A stretch of 64,000 nucleotides of DNA, from contig CP093831.1 of the NCBI GenBank assembly GCA_033063855.1, positions 13,826,001-13,890,000 on the forward strand, given 5' to 3'. Below, piece by piece: positions 22,398 through 37,300 of this stretch (within the stretch, counting starts at the first letter, position 1; the number at the start of each line of letters is the position of its first letter). Below the pieces are notes generated by a model, which ran no database searches, had not been told where the DNA came from, and was given only the letters and a program-made list of their open reading frames with translations. The translations under genes and the position numbers were made by a program. This stretch comes from Smittia aterrima (taxonomy: Eukaryota; Arthropoda; Insecta; Diptera; Chironomidae).

Positions 22398-25300
22398 ATG
22401 CGATTTAAAATGTTCCCCATTGTGTTCATTCTCCTCAACGCGGGATTATCTCTGCAACAGCAGTTGACAGGTGAGTTGAAAGCCTGCGCTTAACATCACA
22501 TCACTGCTTGATGCAAACTTGCACGAAAAACTCGTCGAAGCTGCAGGTCTCGTTTTGAACACACTTGTCGAGTTGTTTTAATTTCCCAATCAAACGTTGA
22601 AAAATAAACTTGATGCAAAGACAAGTGATTTGTCGATTATTGCGACAGTTTTTTGTTTCAAAAATAAATCATTCCATGTCTCGTCTAATCTCGATATTTG
22701 AATTTAAAACCCACTTGGTCCATATAAAGTTTCAAGATGAAGAAAAATATTCAAAGAACAAAAAATATTCCAGGAAGTTCTTTCCTAATGATGTTCTCCT
22801 TCATTAACATCAAACTTGAATCTTCTTGAACTCTTTCCTTGAAACTCGTCGCCCCCCAAAAAACCGCCTCGTTCTGCCTTCGCTTCACTAACCGATTCAT
22901 TAATCTTCGCACCCAGTCTAAGATATAACAGAAAACCTTCCCAGCCTCGTTGCACTGAAAACAAAGCTCATTGAAATTTGGCTTTTGACAAAATTTCCAA
23001 AACGTCCGACTTCGATTTCAAAGTCACTGTGCCGTGATCAGCATTTATCGTGTTGTCAAACACCGTGTGCCATATGATTCAATTGAAAATCTCCTCGCGC
23101 TTATTATTCACGGACCGTGCATGTGTGTTAATGAACCACGAAAAAAAATCTACAAAGCTACACATTCCGATACCATTAAAATACTTTCCATTTTCAATTC
23201 CGAGGCAGAGAGAAAAAATCGTATTTTTTTTCTTCAAGGCTTTCCAGTCACCACAGTCGATACGATTTTGCTTTTGTCTTGTGAGTTGTTGTTGCTTTGC
23301 TCTGCAATGAGTTTAATGAAAATATCTCATTCGGAATTTATCCATGAAATTCATTCTGACTTCTTAACCCACACGACAGCTCAAGCGCAAATTTATGAGC
23401 TTTTTGATAACGAGAATTTTTGCTGGCAGCGAGCGTAGGAACCGGACGAAGGGTGGAAAGAACTTTAAACGATAAATCGACGACGTCAAAATTTAAGGAG
23501 AATTTTTTTATTTTGGTGAATTGATTGTCTTCAGGTGTCATCTTTCTTTAAATAAATATCGAGGAAGAATTTTCCAATTAACTTCGACCGCAATCATTCC
23601 GCTCAGCGTGATGCATATCGAGCGATAAAACAAACGATTAAGCTGAACTCCAACATCGACGGCGAACCTGCACGACTTTCGCATAACCGTATGGAAAATA
23701 TTGACATTAACAAATTTTCGTTTGTTATTCAAGAGACGATTGCCGTTTACGGATCATGAGTTGCAATCTCGACCGATAACGTTGCGAACAAATTGAAGAA
23801 ACAATAAATGGAAATTGACGATGCGACTCATCGCGTGGCTTTCTAATTTTCGATGTTCATGTGGTTTGTGTCTGTGATATTTTTGTTGCGCTTCATTTGT
23901 TAAAACAAAAAGACAACTCGAAACGGAAAGTGATTAATAACGACACAAGTGTGTGCTTAATTCACTTTGCTCACCTTTGTGCGAACAACTAAGGCTGTCA
24001 ACAGCAGGTAGAGGAGCTCAGCCTCGCTCTACACTCCATCCGATCCGTACATTGTATCTCGTCAACTTCTCACAGCTCTGTTATGCAAAGCGATGAGAAA
24101 TATTCGCGCCAACTGAACAAACAACAAACAAATTCAATCTGTGAGCATACTAATGCTTCTTATTTTTGGGGCTAGCCCCGTCCGCCTGCTTTAACCCCAA
24201 TCAAATTGACTTTTCCTCAACTACGTACTAACACTTGCTGTAGTACAAAAAAAAATATTTTTTCGTTATTGAAATTGCGCAAGTTGATGCACGAAAAGAA
24301 GGTGAGCGGGGAACAAAAGAGTTAAAAATGCCATAATTAAATATCAAATTTGACTGCGCGATCACGGCACTTTGTCTCTTGAGTCGACTCTCTAAGTAAT
24401 CTCATCGCTTCACATTGGCTTAACTAAGATTTCGTCACATTTTTCCTCATCTTCGTAGAAACAAAAGAGTTTCTCGAGACGTTCGAGCAGGTTTTTATAT
24501 TTTCGATTGAGAGAAGCCTCTTTGGCGTGTGGAATCAAAGACATTAGTGCTATTAGCTTCAGTTGTTGTATTAGAGGTTGTTTGAGGCCTCCTCCTCCCC
24601 AGCTAGTAATGATATTTTCATCTTCTCATTTGACATTTCAAACATTTCAAACGCAGCAATAAAGCGGAAAGATTGTTTGTCATGAACGCCGTTTCGCAAG
24701 ATGAAATCGCAAGTTAAAATTGAATGAAGTTGTCGAGATGAAACTTATGAATGTTAAGAAGTTCAGGTTCGAATCCAATTGAGCATGGAATGCAATTTGC
24801 AATCAAACCAAGTGTTTCGGTTTCTTAATCTTTCATCTCTTGACTGCACTTAAAACCAAAGAATTAACGTCATCAATCACAGTCCTTCCTCCACTTGACT
24901 GCACCGTCTAACGCTCAAATGAATTTCGCTTCGTTCTCCCGGCAAATGCCAGAACTTCATCAACATCAAAAAAGCCTTCAAATGCCGCGATCCTCGAAGC
25001 GAATTAAAGTTTTCTTCTTTGATATTTAAAATCCAAAAATAGAAAATTAAAAATTCCGGTGAATGACGAGAAACAATCGAAATGAAATTCGTAAAATCAC
25101 GAGATGCTAATCTTCTCAAACGTCCGCGAGAGACGAGGCGAAGAAGAAAATTTTTGGTTTTCACTTTTTAATAAAAACTTTTATCAACTTAATACCTTAA
25201 CTGCTGCGCGGACGTTTTCTGTAACGAACCCAACCAACAACACAAATCAGCAGCAATGAAATGTTGAAAGTGAAAACAATTCTTCAGGTGTGTCATAATT

Positions 25301-28300
25301 TAAGAAACACAATGGATGGGCAAAGTTTAAATGATTTACAACTGTTCGTAACGTAAAAACGTTGTAGCATAAAAAAAATTATGTTAATAAATCTTAAAAT
25401 GTAAATTCCTATGTAGCAAATTAGCATTGAGATCACTAACATGTCACGTAAAGAGAATCAAGTTTTTCTAGCCTGGAGAAATTGAGAAGAGAACTGAAAG
25501 TGCAAGTTAAATCTCAAGACTCCCGGCAGACGACCATTGACGCACAAAAAAACTAAAAAAAGATTTGACTAAAGATTGAAGGTATTCGAGTTTAGCCAAG
25601 TTTGTTCTCTGAAGGCAATGGCTCGATGCGTAAGAGCTAAGAATTTTTCTTAAATGCTAATAGAGAAGGTCACGGGTTCGATTCCCGAAGAAAATTATTC
25701 AGCGTAATGTACTAATTTGTTATATTTTTGATAAGCCTTGATTCATGTGGCAGAGGATCAAAGATGAAAATATCTTGAATTCTTAATCAACAAGGCAAGA
25801 GCATAGGTTCGTTCCATTTTCCGCCGTTTCATTTGAAAACTTGATTTCCCAGTGTACTTTCTGGGAAATTTCGATTTGTTCATTGGATCGACAAACTTTT
25901 TTTTTCTTCTAAAATTCATTTGATGACATTCTCGTCTGTCAAGTGAAGACATTTCCCGTCAATAAATTTGATTTTCTTAAAAGCAGCTTAATCGCGATTT
26001 AATTTCGCTTATAGAAAATTTATTATTGTGCCAGCGAGACTTTTATTTCAAACGCTGTCATTAAGTCTATTGCACATTCTCATTGCTCTTTTAACACAAT
26101 AATAAAACAATTCATTTGAATTCGCTCGTGAACGGAGCGAACAAAAACAAAAATATAAAGACAGAACATGAAATTAGTCTGGCAAAATGCTGTCGAGAGA
26201 GATAGAGAATGTGCAATCGAAGAAATATAAATGATGCAAATTAAAATTAAAGCCTAAGCGAGGTGTGTCCAAAGCGACATTAATACGAATCCAGTTCATA
26301 GTTTAGAATGACGGCTGTTGAAATGAAATTCCGCAAACACGACTTTTCGATTAAATGAGATTCTGAGGGTTAGCTGGGCGTTCATAAATTACGAAATCGA
26401 GAGCATTCTTGTCCTCTATTAACGAATTCGTCTTGCGAGACGCAATAAAAATATTTTGGAACGTGCAAGAATCGCAGGCGTTCGCTTCGATGTCGTGTGG
26501 TAATTTACGATCATTTCCTGGTTATCTTGGAGGTCCGCGCAACGTTTAAAGAACGATTTTCAGTTAATTCCAGAGGGAAGCGAATATTCCAAATGGATCA
26601 CTAATTGTCGCATTTCTTCGTCTCCCTTGAATCTTTAAAAGGCTATTGGTCGATAACAAACTAAGAAGCGAAGCATGAAAAGACTCAATTGCGGTGTCGA
26701 TGACTCCCGGATCATTGTTCGTCCTCGATTCACATTCTCCGGTTCATATTTTGGCAAATTACGTGTTGTCCGAGCGATGGCAAAGATCAGATACGACACA
26801 ATTTATCCAGAAAGATCGCCAGGCTCTTATGAAATTTAATTCTTAACTTTTGAGATTAAGCAATTTATTTTCTCTTTGTATTTCTCATTCTCTTCGAACC
26901 GTATTCAGAATATCGCAGCTTATTTCCCAACCCGCGGCCAACTTTAATAATGTAATAAACGCTTGGTGATGTATCGTTCTGATTGTTCTCGCCCCATTCT
27001 GTGGAATCTGTAATTTCTCATGCACTCACCGCAGAGACTTTTTAAGAGTAAAGTCGTAAATTGCGTGATCATTCTGACCCAATAACCGTTGAATCATAAG
27101 CTGTTTTCGGGAGATTCGCGAGGCCGCAAATATCGTCGTCGCTTACATCACCGTCTTGGTTAGTAACGTTGCCCCCGAAACTTGAAATGAAAAGAATTTC
27201 AATTCAAACATCGCACGAAAAATCCGAAAATAGTTATTTAACATTTTCTTGAACTTCTTCATAGCTCGTTGTGCTTGATTCTTGTCGTTGTCTTCGTCGT
27301 CGCAGATTTTGACTGTTTGATTGTCTTGTGTGGGTGCCGCTGCGGTATGGACGACTTATTCCAATTGTCGTGTATTTCGCCATCAGTTCTTCTTTCTTTC
27401 TAACTCTGCGCGCATTCACCAATTTCACACCATTGTTTGCGATCTGCTTTTGCAAGCTGCCGTTGCAGACACAAAAAAAACACGAGACTTTAGCTTTTTT
27501 TAAGCTTGCTGCCTTCGCTTGTGAGAGAATTATTAGAAGCTGCCCGCAAATAACTTCACCGCGATACGAAAGCAGCGATAAAACGGTAACAATGAGTGGA
27601 CAAGGAAACGAACGGAATAGCGACAGTTGAACAAGATCGCAGAACAAAAAAGTTTTCATTGCACCATTTACGTAACAATAGAGACTCTCGAGACTGGTCC
27701 ATGATTGTTAACGACTAGCGCGAGAGAAAAATCTTTCTCTTTAATTTTGATGAAATTTGATGATAAAGCAAAGAATAGAAGAAAAGAGTATTGAGCTTAC
27801 ACGTGTGAAAGATTGACCCGTTAGGTTAGATATCGCTGCATGATGTTGCAGTTTTCGTTCTGGCAACGAGGGTCATAAAAGGCAGTCGCTCCCTTCGAGA
27901 GTGGCGTAGGCACAATGTTGACTATGTTCTTTATGCTGTAACATCTCTCATGGCCCTTACTCGATCGACGCCAAAATTGCTTTTGTTCGTTGTTAGAGAT
28001 AAAACAAGACAAGCCTCAGATGTCGGACAATGTTAAGAACTTCGTTGCAATTGCTAGCAAACACATAAATTGAATTTATGCATGACGACAGCGAAAAATT
28101 CTTTCCGGGCGTGGAACGAAAAAAAAGTCGTGATAATGGATTAGAGCTCTCGAGAAAATGCAGTTTTAAGCAGCAACCCGGAAGACTTTTTTCTTTTTTT
28201 CATGTCAATGTTATAAGCTTTTAATAAGACTGAATTTGGCTTTGCATCGGCTCTAACACCGCGATATCTGAGACAGCGAGAGGAAAGCCATAAAGTTTCA

Positions 28301-31300
28301 ATAAAATTAAATTATTTAATTGCACGTTTTCACGCGTTGCGTTCAAACCAAAAAGCAAGAAACTTTCTTTAGGATTTCCTCTTTGTTAGCCGCAGCCGAC
28401 TGATCGAGATATTTGCATTAAGATCGTCACGTTCATTGTTTCTCCGCATTGCGAACAAATCGCCGTTTATTTCTTCCGTCGTGAGTGAGTTTCTTTGGAA
28501 CGTTGTGGAAGACAATTTAAAGATCGATTACATTGTAATTTGAAGAATTTTGTTTGAATGAACTTCGCAAAATATTCGCTAAACTGCGTCCTTGCCCAAA
28601 GGCGACTGAAAGCGTTTGTTAACGTTTACATTTGAATAAATTTGCATGTCAAACTTCATGATTATTAAATTAATTCACCAAGATTGACTTGGTAACTAAG
28701 AATTTACATCATCTCAAAGATAAAATGTATTTTTTTAACGATGAGACAGCTCGAAAATAATTTTACGTTTGATTAAAAAGTTTTATGGTTCGAAAAGATT
28801 TACAACGAAACAATTAAACTGCGACGGTAACCGATGCACGAAACTGAGAGAAATGTGAATTTTATTTTAATTTGCAGTCAAGAGATTTCTAATTAAGACA
28901 ACATCTTTCTTTTTCTTTAACAACTCGATAATTACTTCGTTTACGTTTGAGTTTGCGTTCAATACTTAATGGTAATGAAAGTTTTATGTGGAAAGAAAGA
29001 CTTCGATTGTCTTAACGCACAAAATCTTGAACCTAATTCCGACTCAATGACTCGCCAACACAATTGGACCTAACATCATCACCAAAGTTGTCCGCAATCG
29101 ATCAAGTCTCGTACGTTCAAGGTTGACGTTCAGAAAAATTCCATGCACGTCTGAAATTTCTTAAAGTGCAATCATCTGGAAAAAATTTAATTTATTAACA
29201 AATCATAAAGCTGAAGTTTGAAGAAATCGCGATATAATTTAATTAAGCTTTTTCCATACTCGTTCACACTCACACCTCGCAGCGAAGGCTGTTGCAAGTT
29301 TTTCACTCACCGTCATAATCTGAGCTACAAGTCGCTCGGTCGGGTGCGACACAGTCATGAGTAATATTCAAGATATTTTCCAAGCAAGTAATCGCCTGAT
29401 ATGTGCAGTTGATTTGAGTACGATTGTGTTGGCGATTTCATGAAGCAATTCATGTGACAGTCCAAAAACAAAAAGAGACAAAACTAGATTAATAAACTTT
29501 GCCTTTTAGTTTGATGGTGTTCTGATATCTCTCGTTGCGAAAACCAGTTAAGCATGTCAGGGTCTCAAAGCTGAGACTTATTGTTCTTCGACTTTTCTTT
29601 AGCTTTTGGCAGTCGATGAGTCATTCTTTCCATATCCGATCTGATCGATGTAAAGCTTCCTTCAACGTTGATCATGAAAACTCGCTCATCCAACCCTGCC
29701 GAGCCACCGAAAACAAGAAATCAGCGATTTTGTTAAACAGCCGCGAGAGAGACAGAAAAAAAAACTGAACTGCCTTGAGAGATAAAAACTTTTGCCATTT
29801 TTCCGTCGATTCACTTTCAAAATACTTGACTCTGCGGTTCAACGGCAATTAGACTTTCGATGAGAGGAAATCTTGTGGCTCGCAAGGAAGAATAAGAAGT
29901 CTTACTACTTGACGTCCTTCGAGACGGGTTGCAATGAATGTTGCCGTAGTCAGTGCTCAACACGCAAAGTTCTAGGCGAAGGGGATTTTTATCGAGCAGC
30001 CTTCCAAGTGAAACGAGTCTTTGCACGTTAATTGCTACGGCTTAAGTCTTAAGCGCTTCTGACAAATTTCATAAATTCATCTCTTATATTGAATGTAGAC
30101 GATGAAGATTAATCGACCCAGAAATTGAAACAGAATTCAATTAATTCTCTTAGTTTAAACTCAGGAAATGATTTGTTTACAAGCCACTTTGAACCATTCC
30201 GAGTGTCGAAACCGGAAAAGTGATTAATTGGTTTGGGGCTGGCTTCGTTTAATGTTCGGATCATGCACTGAATGAAAGAAGGGCACGTAGGGTAATTATC
30301 TCATTTCATGAGGTAAACAGTCTCGCTCGACATCTGCGGTTTGATTTCTCGGTACTTCGATCACTCGTGCATTCGTCTCGTTGTTTGTTGAAGGTTTCAT
30401 TTGATAATCGTTTTGCTCCAGATTTACGATCAACAACTTCGCATTTATGCTTTCAGCGCACATCCAACGCGTTATGAGCTATTAAAAGACGATCTGTTGT
30501 GGTCAAGAGTGTCTGACAATTTTTGTGTCTTTTGTTGACTTAAACGTTTTCATTGTTATTTAATTTCACTTAAAGCGACAAGACGTGGAGCTCTCAGTTG
30601 AAGGAAAATAAAACATAAAGAGAAAAATGTTAAAAACTCGGCGAAACGTGATTACGTAACGCTTGAGCGGCAGCAGCAAGCTTGAACTGTAACAAACGAT
30701 AATATTTCAGCATTTCAGCTGTGCGCGCAAGAAAACCAGTTTCCCTCGAGCAGAAATTTTCCAAAAAGAATTCACAGCAAGTTTCCAAAAAAATGAAAAC
30801 TTGTCGTTGTTCGGAGATTTCCAATTTAAATTTTAAAATTATCGGAAATCATGAGGAAACTAATTTTCTTCATCAATTTTAAACTTGTTGAACCATCATC
30901 ATCGACTTGAGATAAGTAAGTCGTAGACCTTAAGGTGAAGAAATTGTTAGACAAATTGCAATTTTACCTTCCTCAATTGAAATATCTAGCTTTTCTTTAG
31001 CCGATAATCCACCGCAACTAATTGAAAAGCCGAAATTAATTAAAGATGATTGCGATGGTGGATTCCGCGTCTGCGCGATTACTTGTAACAAGCTGTAGAC
31101 GATTCAGTAATGGAATTCATCAATTAAAAGTTTCGAAATATCTGCCGATTAAAATGTCGAGATAAATAAAATTAAAAGCCGCGCTTGCTGTAAGAAGCCT
31201 TTTTACGCGAATCGTTCTTTAAACTTTACGTAGTGGAGTCGGTGGCTCGTAAATCATTTTACGACTTGTGGTCTCGCGACTCGCTCCAACAAAAAATAAA

Positions 31301-34300
31301 GTCGCAACATTATTACAAAAAAATGAAGGAAATGTCGCGATTCGGAATGATTCGCCCTTCGGTGAGAGCAATCATGTTTGATAATTTTTGGCGGCTCGCG
31401 GTCACGTCGCGATTTGGCTTTTGAGAAAAAGAGAAAAGTGAAGAAAATTGCTTTCCGAAAAATTGACGATCGATGTTCATGGAAACGAGCAAAACGTTCA
31501 GTAATTACTGCGGTTTGCGTACTCAAAGTGGAAAGTCTTGAGCGAGCAACCAGACAACAGAAATATGCAGATTGCAAACATTGTAAATCATTTAAATTAA
31601 TGAACGCTCGTTTATCGCGAATATCGAAAATGCATTAAATTATTCTCAAGCTCGCTCGCATTTTTTTTTGCTCTCCCAACGCCCCCTGAGAGATTCGATT
31701 TCATGCGATGTTTTGAGAGGATATTGAACCGCGAGCAATTTGCACTTTGAATAAATTCGCACACAAAAACCTTTAAATTACATGACTTGAGAAGGTGCAG
31801 TGCAGCGTAATCGAGCTCATGCAACGTGCTTTGAGCATAAATTGTGTGTGAGCATAGCAATTGCCAATGAATCTTCTTCGGTATCGAAAATGACATTTAA
31901 GCGTTGTTGGAAGCAAAACGAAAGAATCACTTAAAGAAGAAGCTCAGAATGCCATTAAAATGTTAAACGTCTACCACAATCGACGCTTGAGGTTTGTGAT
32001 GCTAACGAGAATCAAGAGGAAAAATAAAGAAGAAGAAAAAAAAAAGTCTAAAAACATTGTAATTTTAATAAAATCAATTATTTTCCAAATGTCAAAGCTG
32101 AGTTCACGCGAGTAGAGTAAACGACTCTTCTTCTGCTTGTTACCTGCTGCGCTGAGTTGTTTCGACATGACTTACAAACATCGCATGAAGTCTCTGTACA
32201 CATTTGCACGTTTGCAATTGAAGCACGAGTAAAAGAATTCAAATGAATCGTTGTGGCGGCGGCGTTGTTGAACCTCCGTTCAAGGTTGGCGCATAGAGAA
32301 AATTCCAGAAATCTCTAGCTTTAAATGGCATTTATCGAATGGTCCGTTCGTTGATTGACTCGCAATCTGGACTCATCAAATATGCATCAACGTCATGCAC
32401 AAAAAATAAGAGTCAATGCAAAGCTCGATGATCATCTAAACATCATTAAACGAAGCAGTTTGGTTGACGTTTATTTATCTCGAGACAAGTTTCATTGAGA
32501 GGAGATTTCTTTCATCATTCGTAACTAACGAAACTTCCCAATTAAGAATATTACACAAAGTCATTAAAATTCTTATAAGAAAATGTGAAATTCTTCTGGG
32601 AAATTATTGTTACAACATTTTCTTTCTTTAAAAAGTTGCAAACTTTATAATTGGATGTGAATCCTCACAAGAAAATGCCGACGATTTTGAGCGAGAGCTT
32701 CGCATGAAATATCTACGAGTACACCGCTCGGATTAAACTCAAATCAAAGCCATACCTTTCATCGACTCGATCAAATTTCGCTTTTGCTTGTGTATTTTGC
32801 ATCGATTTAATTCTGTTATATACATTTCGTCTATTGTTGCCTTGACATAAAACATTCTAAAGATCTTCGTTTGTTGATTCATTTTTCAATTTCAATTTAA
32901 TTGAATTCGCGAAGTGAGCGAAGACGAAGAAGCGAACGAGTGAGCGAAAACCTCGAAACTCGATCGCGAACCTTATTTTTTTCATTGAATCTTCAACCTG
33001 ATGCTTCATTTCACGTCTTCTCACATCCATCAACGCGCAAAGGTTGATACAAATTGGAATAGAAATTTGCACAATCTTACGAGATCGTTTCACGATTTAA
33101 GTCTTTGTCGCATGTTTCTCTTTTTTTTTTGGGAAAGTTTTGATTGCAAAACTGCAAGTCGTCGAGGAAAAACGAAAACGACGTGCGAGGGAAAAAAGGT
33201 TGAAACAAGAGTCTTTTGTCTGTCGGATGAAACATTGTCTTGGCAGTTCCACAATGCATCAATATTAATGTTTCTCTCTTCGTTTTTCAATTAATTAACG
33301 GAAAAAATGCTTGCACGCAGAAAATTGCCGACAAGTGAATCTGCGGCTTAGCTGAAGAGGAAAAGAAGAAAAACAGAAACGAGTACAGCAAAAGAGAAGG
33401 CGAAGAACAAATAACAATTGAATTGAGTCATCGGCATGAGGCCGTTCTTGGGCTTGTGTCAAGTGCAGCGAGCGTCGTCATCAATTCCAATCTTCCGTGT
33501 AACGTTCCGTCGTGAATAATCCTTGAAGGGGAAGCGCCGTTATAACGCTTAACTTAAAGAACAAACTGTAAATGCTAAGTCACAATGCAAAGGGAAAACA
33601 AAAATCCCCCGCGTTCTCATGCCACAAATTTGCTTAAATCATGAATTATTCCAAAAAATGAGACAAACCAACCGCAAAGCTGTTTGCTCGTTTCTCGCTC
33701 GCTCTCGATCGTTCCTATCCATACGCCGTTTGCATATTTGATTCGGCACTAATTGAATTCCTAGAGGAGAAATGTTCTCGGCAGCACAAATTCTCAAACC
33801 GACAAAATGTCATCAATTCGCGAGCGAAAGAACCGTTAGACGTTCTTCGCCGAACTCAAAATGGTATTGTTTACACTCGATGACGATTGCCTTCGATTGC
33901 TCAGAATTTATCGCCTTATTCTTGTGTCACTCGTTAACGACTTAGGGATCGACGCAGATAAGTCGAAGCCGAGAGAAAGGCAACAGCAGTAGCAGCTTAA
34001 AGTGCAATTATCTGCCCTTTTCCTATATCAAAGTCGAATTAATTAAACTTTAACGATCGATTCTTGATCGCTTAGCTGCCACGTCTCCAACCAAATTAAG
34101 TAGTTGACTTTGCATTAAATTCTTTCTTAATTGAGATTTAAGAGCTTCTGTGTAAGCGGATGTAAACGCAATGAGAGTCGTTGCTGTGTTCTTGACTCGA
34201 ATGATGAACAAATATCGCGAAATGAATGACGAATTAAAGTTTTTAATTTCCAACTAAGTGATGCCTAACGTGGGACAATTTTTTCGGAGGCGCGTTGAAT

Positions 34301-37300
34301 CAGAAATTCAAGATTGTGACCTTGTAGTAGCGCGGGATGAGAAGAAACCACATTAACGTATGACAGCAACAACAAGCTAGAGCGATCATCAGACGACGAC
34401 GTTCCGCTATGCGTCATCTCTCGAATGAGATTTTTACTCCGCAATGCTGTTGCCCTTCGATTTGAACTGGAACCGGATTTGAAATAGCATTTCATGTCCT
34501 TGCAAGTAATTCGCACTTCATTGGAAGAAGTTCATCCTCCGAAGAATTTGTAATCGAATCATCAACACTAGCAGCGTCTCTAAGTCGATCGAAATGCCAT
34601 CATATAAAAAGTTATTAAATACTTAACGAAACATGGAAATGTTTTGCGATCTCTGGCACTCAACAAAGGGTCGTTAAGATAATGGATCTGCTTACTGCCA
34701 AAGAGTCGCTTCTCCCTCTCGTTGCTACATTCAAACCAAATCAGTTGCTGCAAATTGCGGTGCAACGTAGAAAGGTCAAATTTCTTATTTTATAATTAGA
34801 CACTCGATTTCCTAACTAATTGATGGCGAAGACTGAGGTTTTTTTTAACGATCTTTATGATAGGTTTGCTTTCATCTTCATCGTTTTACGATGCAAAATG
34901 TGTCAGTCGGAGAGTTTAATGACTTGTGGTCTGCAAAGAGGAAAACAAAGCGTCGATGATCGTTACGAAATCTAGTTCAACGTCATTAGTTTATCTTGTT
35001 GCAACTTAAGATTAGACTTGAGAAACTTTAGATTTTAAATCTTAAGCGTTGAAGTTTTAACATGAAATTATCAAGAACTCTTCTCACTTTAAGATAAAGA
35101 TCCGTCGACACATTCGTTCCTTCGTTACATGCATGTTTGCATAAAGAGGCGATAACTCAAAAGTGTGTTATCTTGGCTCGTGCAAGTAATGAAGAAACTC
35201 GTTCTGCTTTTCTTGAGCCGGGAGAAATTAAAGAAACAGCGTGTCGGCCTGAAAGTGAACGTCAAAGAAAGTTGCGAGATGATCGACTCTACGCAGGTGT
35301 ACGCAAAAGATAAAAACGAGAGTCATTAGCTTAAAGTGCTTTGTCTTTGCTCTCAGCGTGCGCTTTCGACCGACAAGCTTGATCATTACGCAGCAAAATG
35401 ACAGGAAGTGCCAATAGAAGTAATTCACTCTTTTTCTTCTCGTTTTTTTTTTGGCAATCAGGTTCACTTTCCAACTGACAAAATCTTGCACAACGACTTA
35501 ATTTCCCATGAGGCTATCGAAATCGCTCAATTGAAATCGCAAAGATCTGAAACAATTCTCAGTGTTAGCAATTTGACTTTGTTTTCATTTCAATTATTCC
35601 CGCCAAAGCATGTCGCAAGCTGCCGAAGTGTTTGCCTTCGAAAACGACACGAAACGATTTTCCCTTCGTGGAACAAAACAAAATTCAAATTGTTCGCGTT
35701 GATGTTTATTTCTGAAATCCAAGCGGGAAACAAAACAGACAAAGAGCCCTCGCTCGAGTGAGATGGTAGCGGCAAATTTAGGTCTGCAGTTGATGGAAAA
35801 GTCCGCACGGATATTTCACACGCAAATTATGTTCAACAGCGATCTCAATGATTCAATACGACGACTCGACGAGACACGCAAGCAACTGTCCAATGACGAA
35901 ATGCGTCGGTCGTTGATGTGTACGTGATTTGAATGAATCAAAGTCGAGCAATTAGTAAAGTGGAGCTGAATTGGCGTCGATTGATGGCTCGATCGTTTTC
36001 TCACACACCGCGTGTGTAACTCGGCTGCAACCCATAGCAGCGCAATCGGACGGTTTGTTTTAGGTTTTCTGTTTTCGGCAAATGAGCTCGATTGAGTGTT
36101 GAATCGTTATGAAATTAATAATTCGTGCATTGAAGCTTTTTGCTCTTTCGCAATTGCTCATTGAAATTTATAGCTCATAAGTCTTTCTCGTTAACTGTTC
36201 ATTAATCCCAATTCCGATGTGTTCAAGCACGGGCTTCGTGATCTTCTCGATCCGACAAATCACTTCAGCAGACATCGAAATTACATGCTGACAAAAATCT
36301 CTGGGTTGGAGTGTTCAGGGTCGAAAACATGAATCGACACGGTTGCAAGATTGCATCAAAGCGTGAAAATATCAAATGTCCAAAGTGTTAATAACAAAAC
36401 TTTATTTCTTTTTCCTTTCGCAAATTCCAGAGAATCAAAATTACTTAAATTACCAGCAACAACAGCAGCAACATCTACAGCCACAGCCTCAAGGCCGATT
36501 TCTGTCTTCGGCATTTCCACAGAATTCACGAAACGGTTTCCTTCCTTCGATTCCACGCCAGCAACAGAATTCATATCAGCAACAAGATTTGTTCCTCGAC
36601 GGACCGTCGACGCCGTTCTTTCCATTCCAATCATTCGCGGTAAGTCTTCATCAGCCCTTGAAACGAAAGCTCAACATTGATTGATCTTTCCGACGCACCT
36701 CAAGCGGCACGAGCGCTACCTAAGTCAATTCAAGCCAATTTGTATAATGAATGTGGAAGAAAATTAGAGTAAGACAACTCAATTAAGTTAAAGCAAATAG
36801 AGCAAAGCGATTATGAGGTTGGGTGAGAGTGAGAAAACAAATTACAGAGTTTACTTTAAAGAAAAAAGAATGAAACAAAAAAACTGTTGGTCTACGCAAT
36901 ATGACCAACCACAAATCAAATCAGATCAAATCAGATTGAGTGAAAAGTTAATTAAACAATCGAGCGAAGTTAATCGTCGTGAAAGAAGTAAATTTATATT
37001 TTCCCTTTTGACAGTGACTTCGTTGTAGGTTTCTTAAGCGATGTAAGCAATTTTCCAGCTTGTTGGCTTCGCCTAAGCTCATGAATAATCATGACAATGA
37101 GTTCGGCCGCGAGTCTTGAACTCTCGCCACGCTGGGTGAAGTCGAAATCTCTCGCCACCAATCTAGAGGAGTAAGCGAGCGATCGACCGAGAGTCGATAG
37201 CCCGCGGTGATTTATGAGAGTCCTTGGATGTGCCTCACTTCAATTCTCAACTGCACTCCATGGTACAATGATCACATGAACAATCTTAGCCCAAGGAATT

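Noticed and set aside
23034..23438. 134-codon plus-strand frame in the first intron
   Set aside because: Low-complexity hydrophobic translation without family features; two overlapping frames of similar length show it is compositional.
24766..24776. Second B-box-like sequence GGTTCGAATCC
   Set aside because: No flanking T-stem pairing and no A box at tRNA spacing.
27234..27659. 141-codon minus-strand frame
   Set aside because: Low-quality translation, overlapping plus-strand frames of 60 and 100 codons; probably chance.
36351..36680. 109-codon frame overlapping exon 2 of the SEA-domain gene
   Set aside because: Shifted frame of a Gln-rich exon; the splice sites and phase support the other frame.
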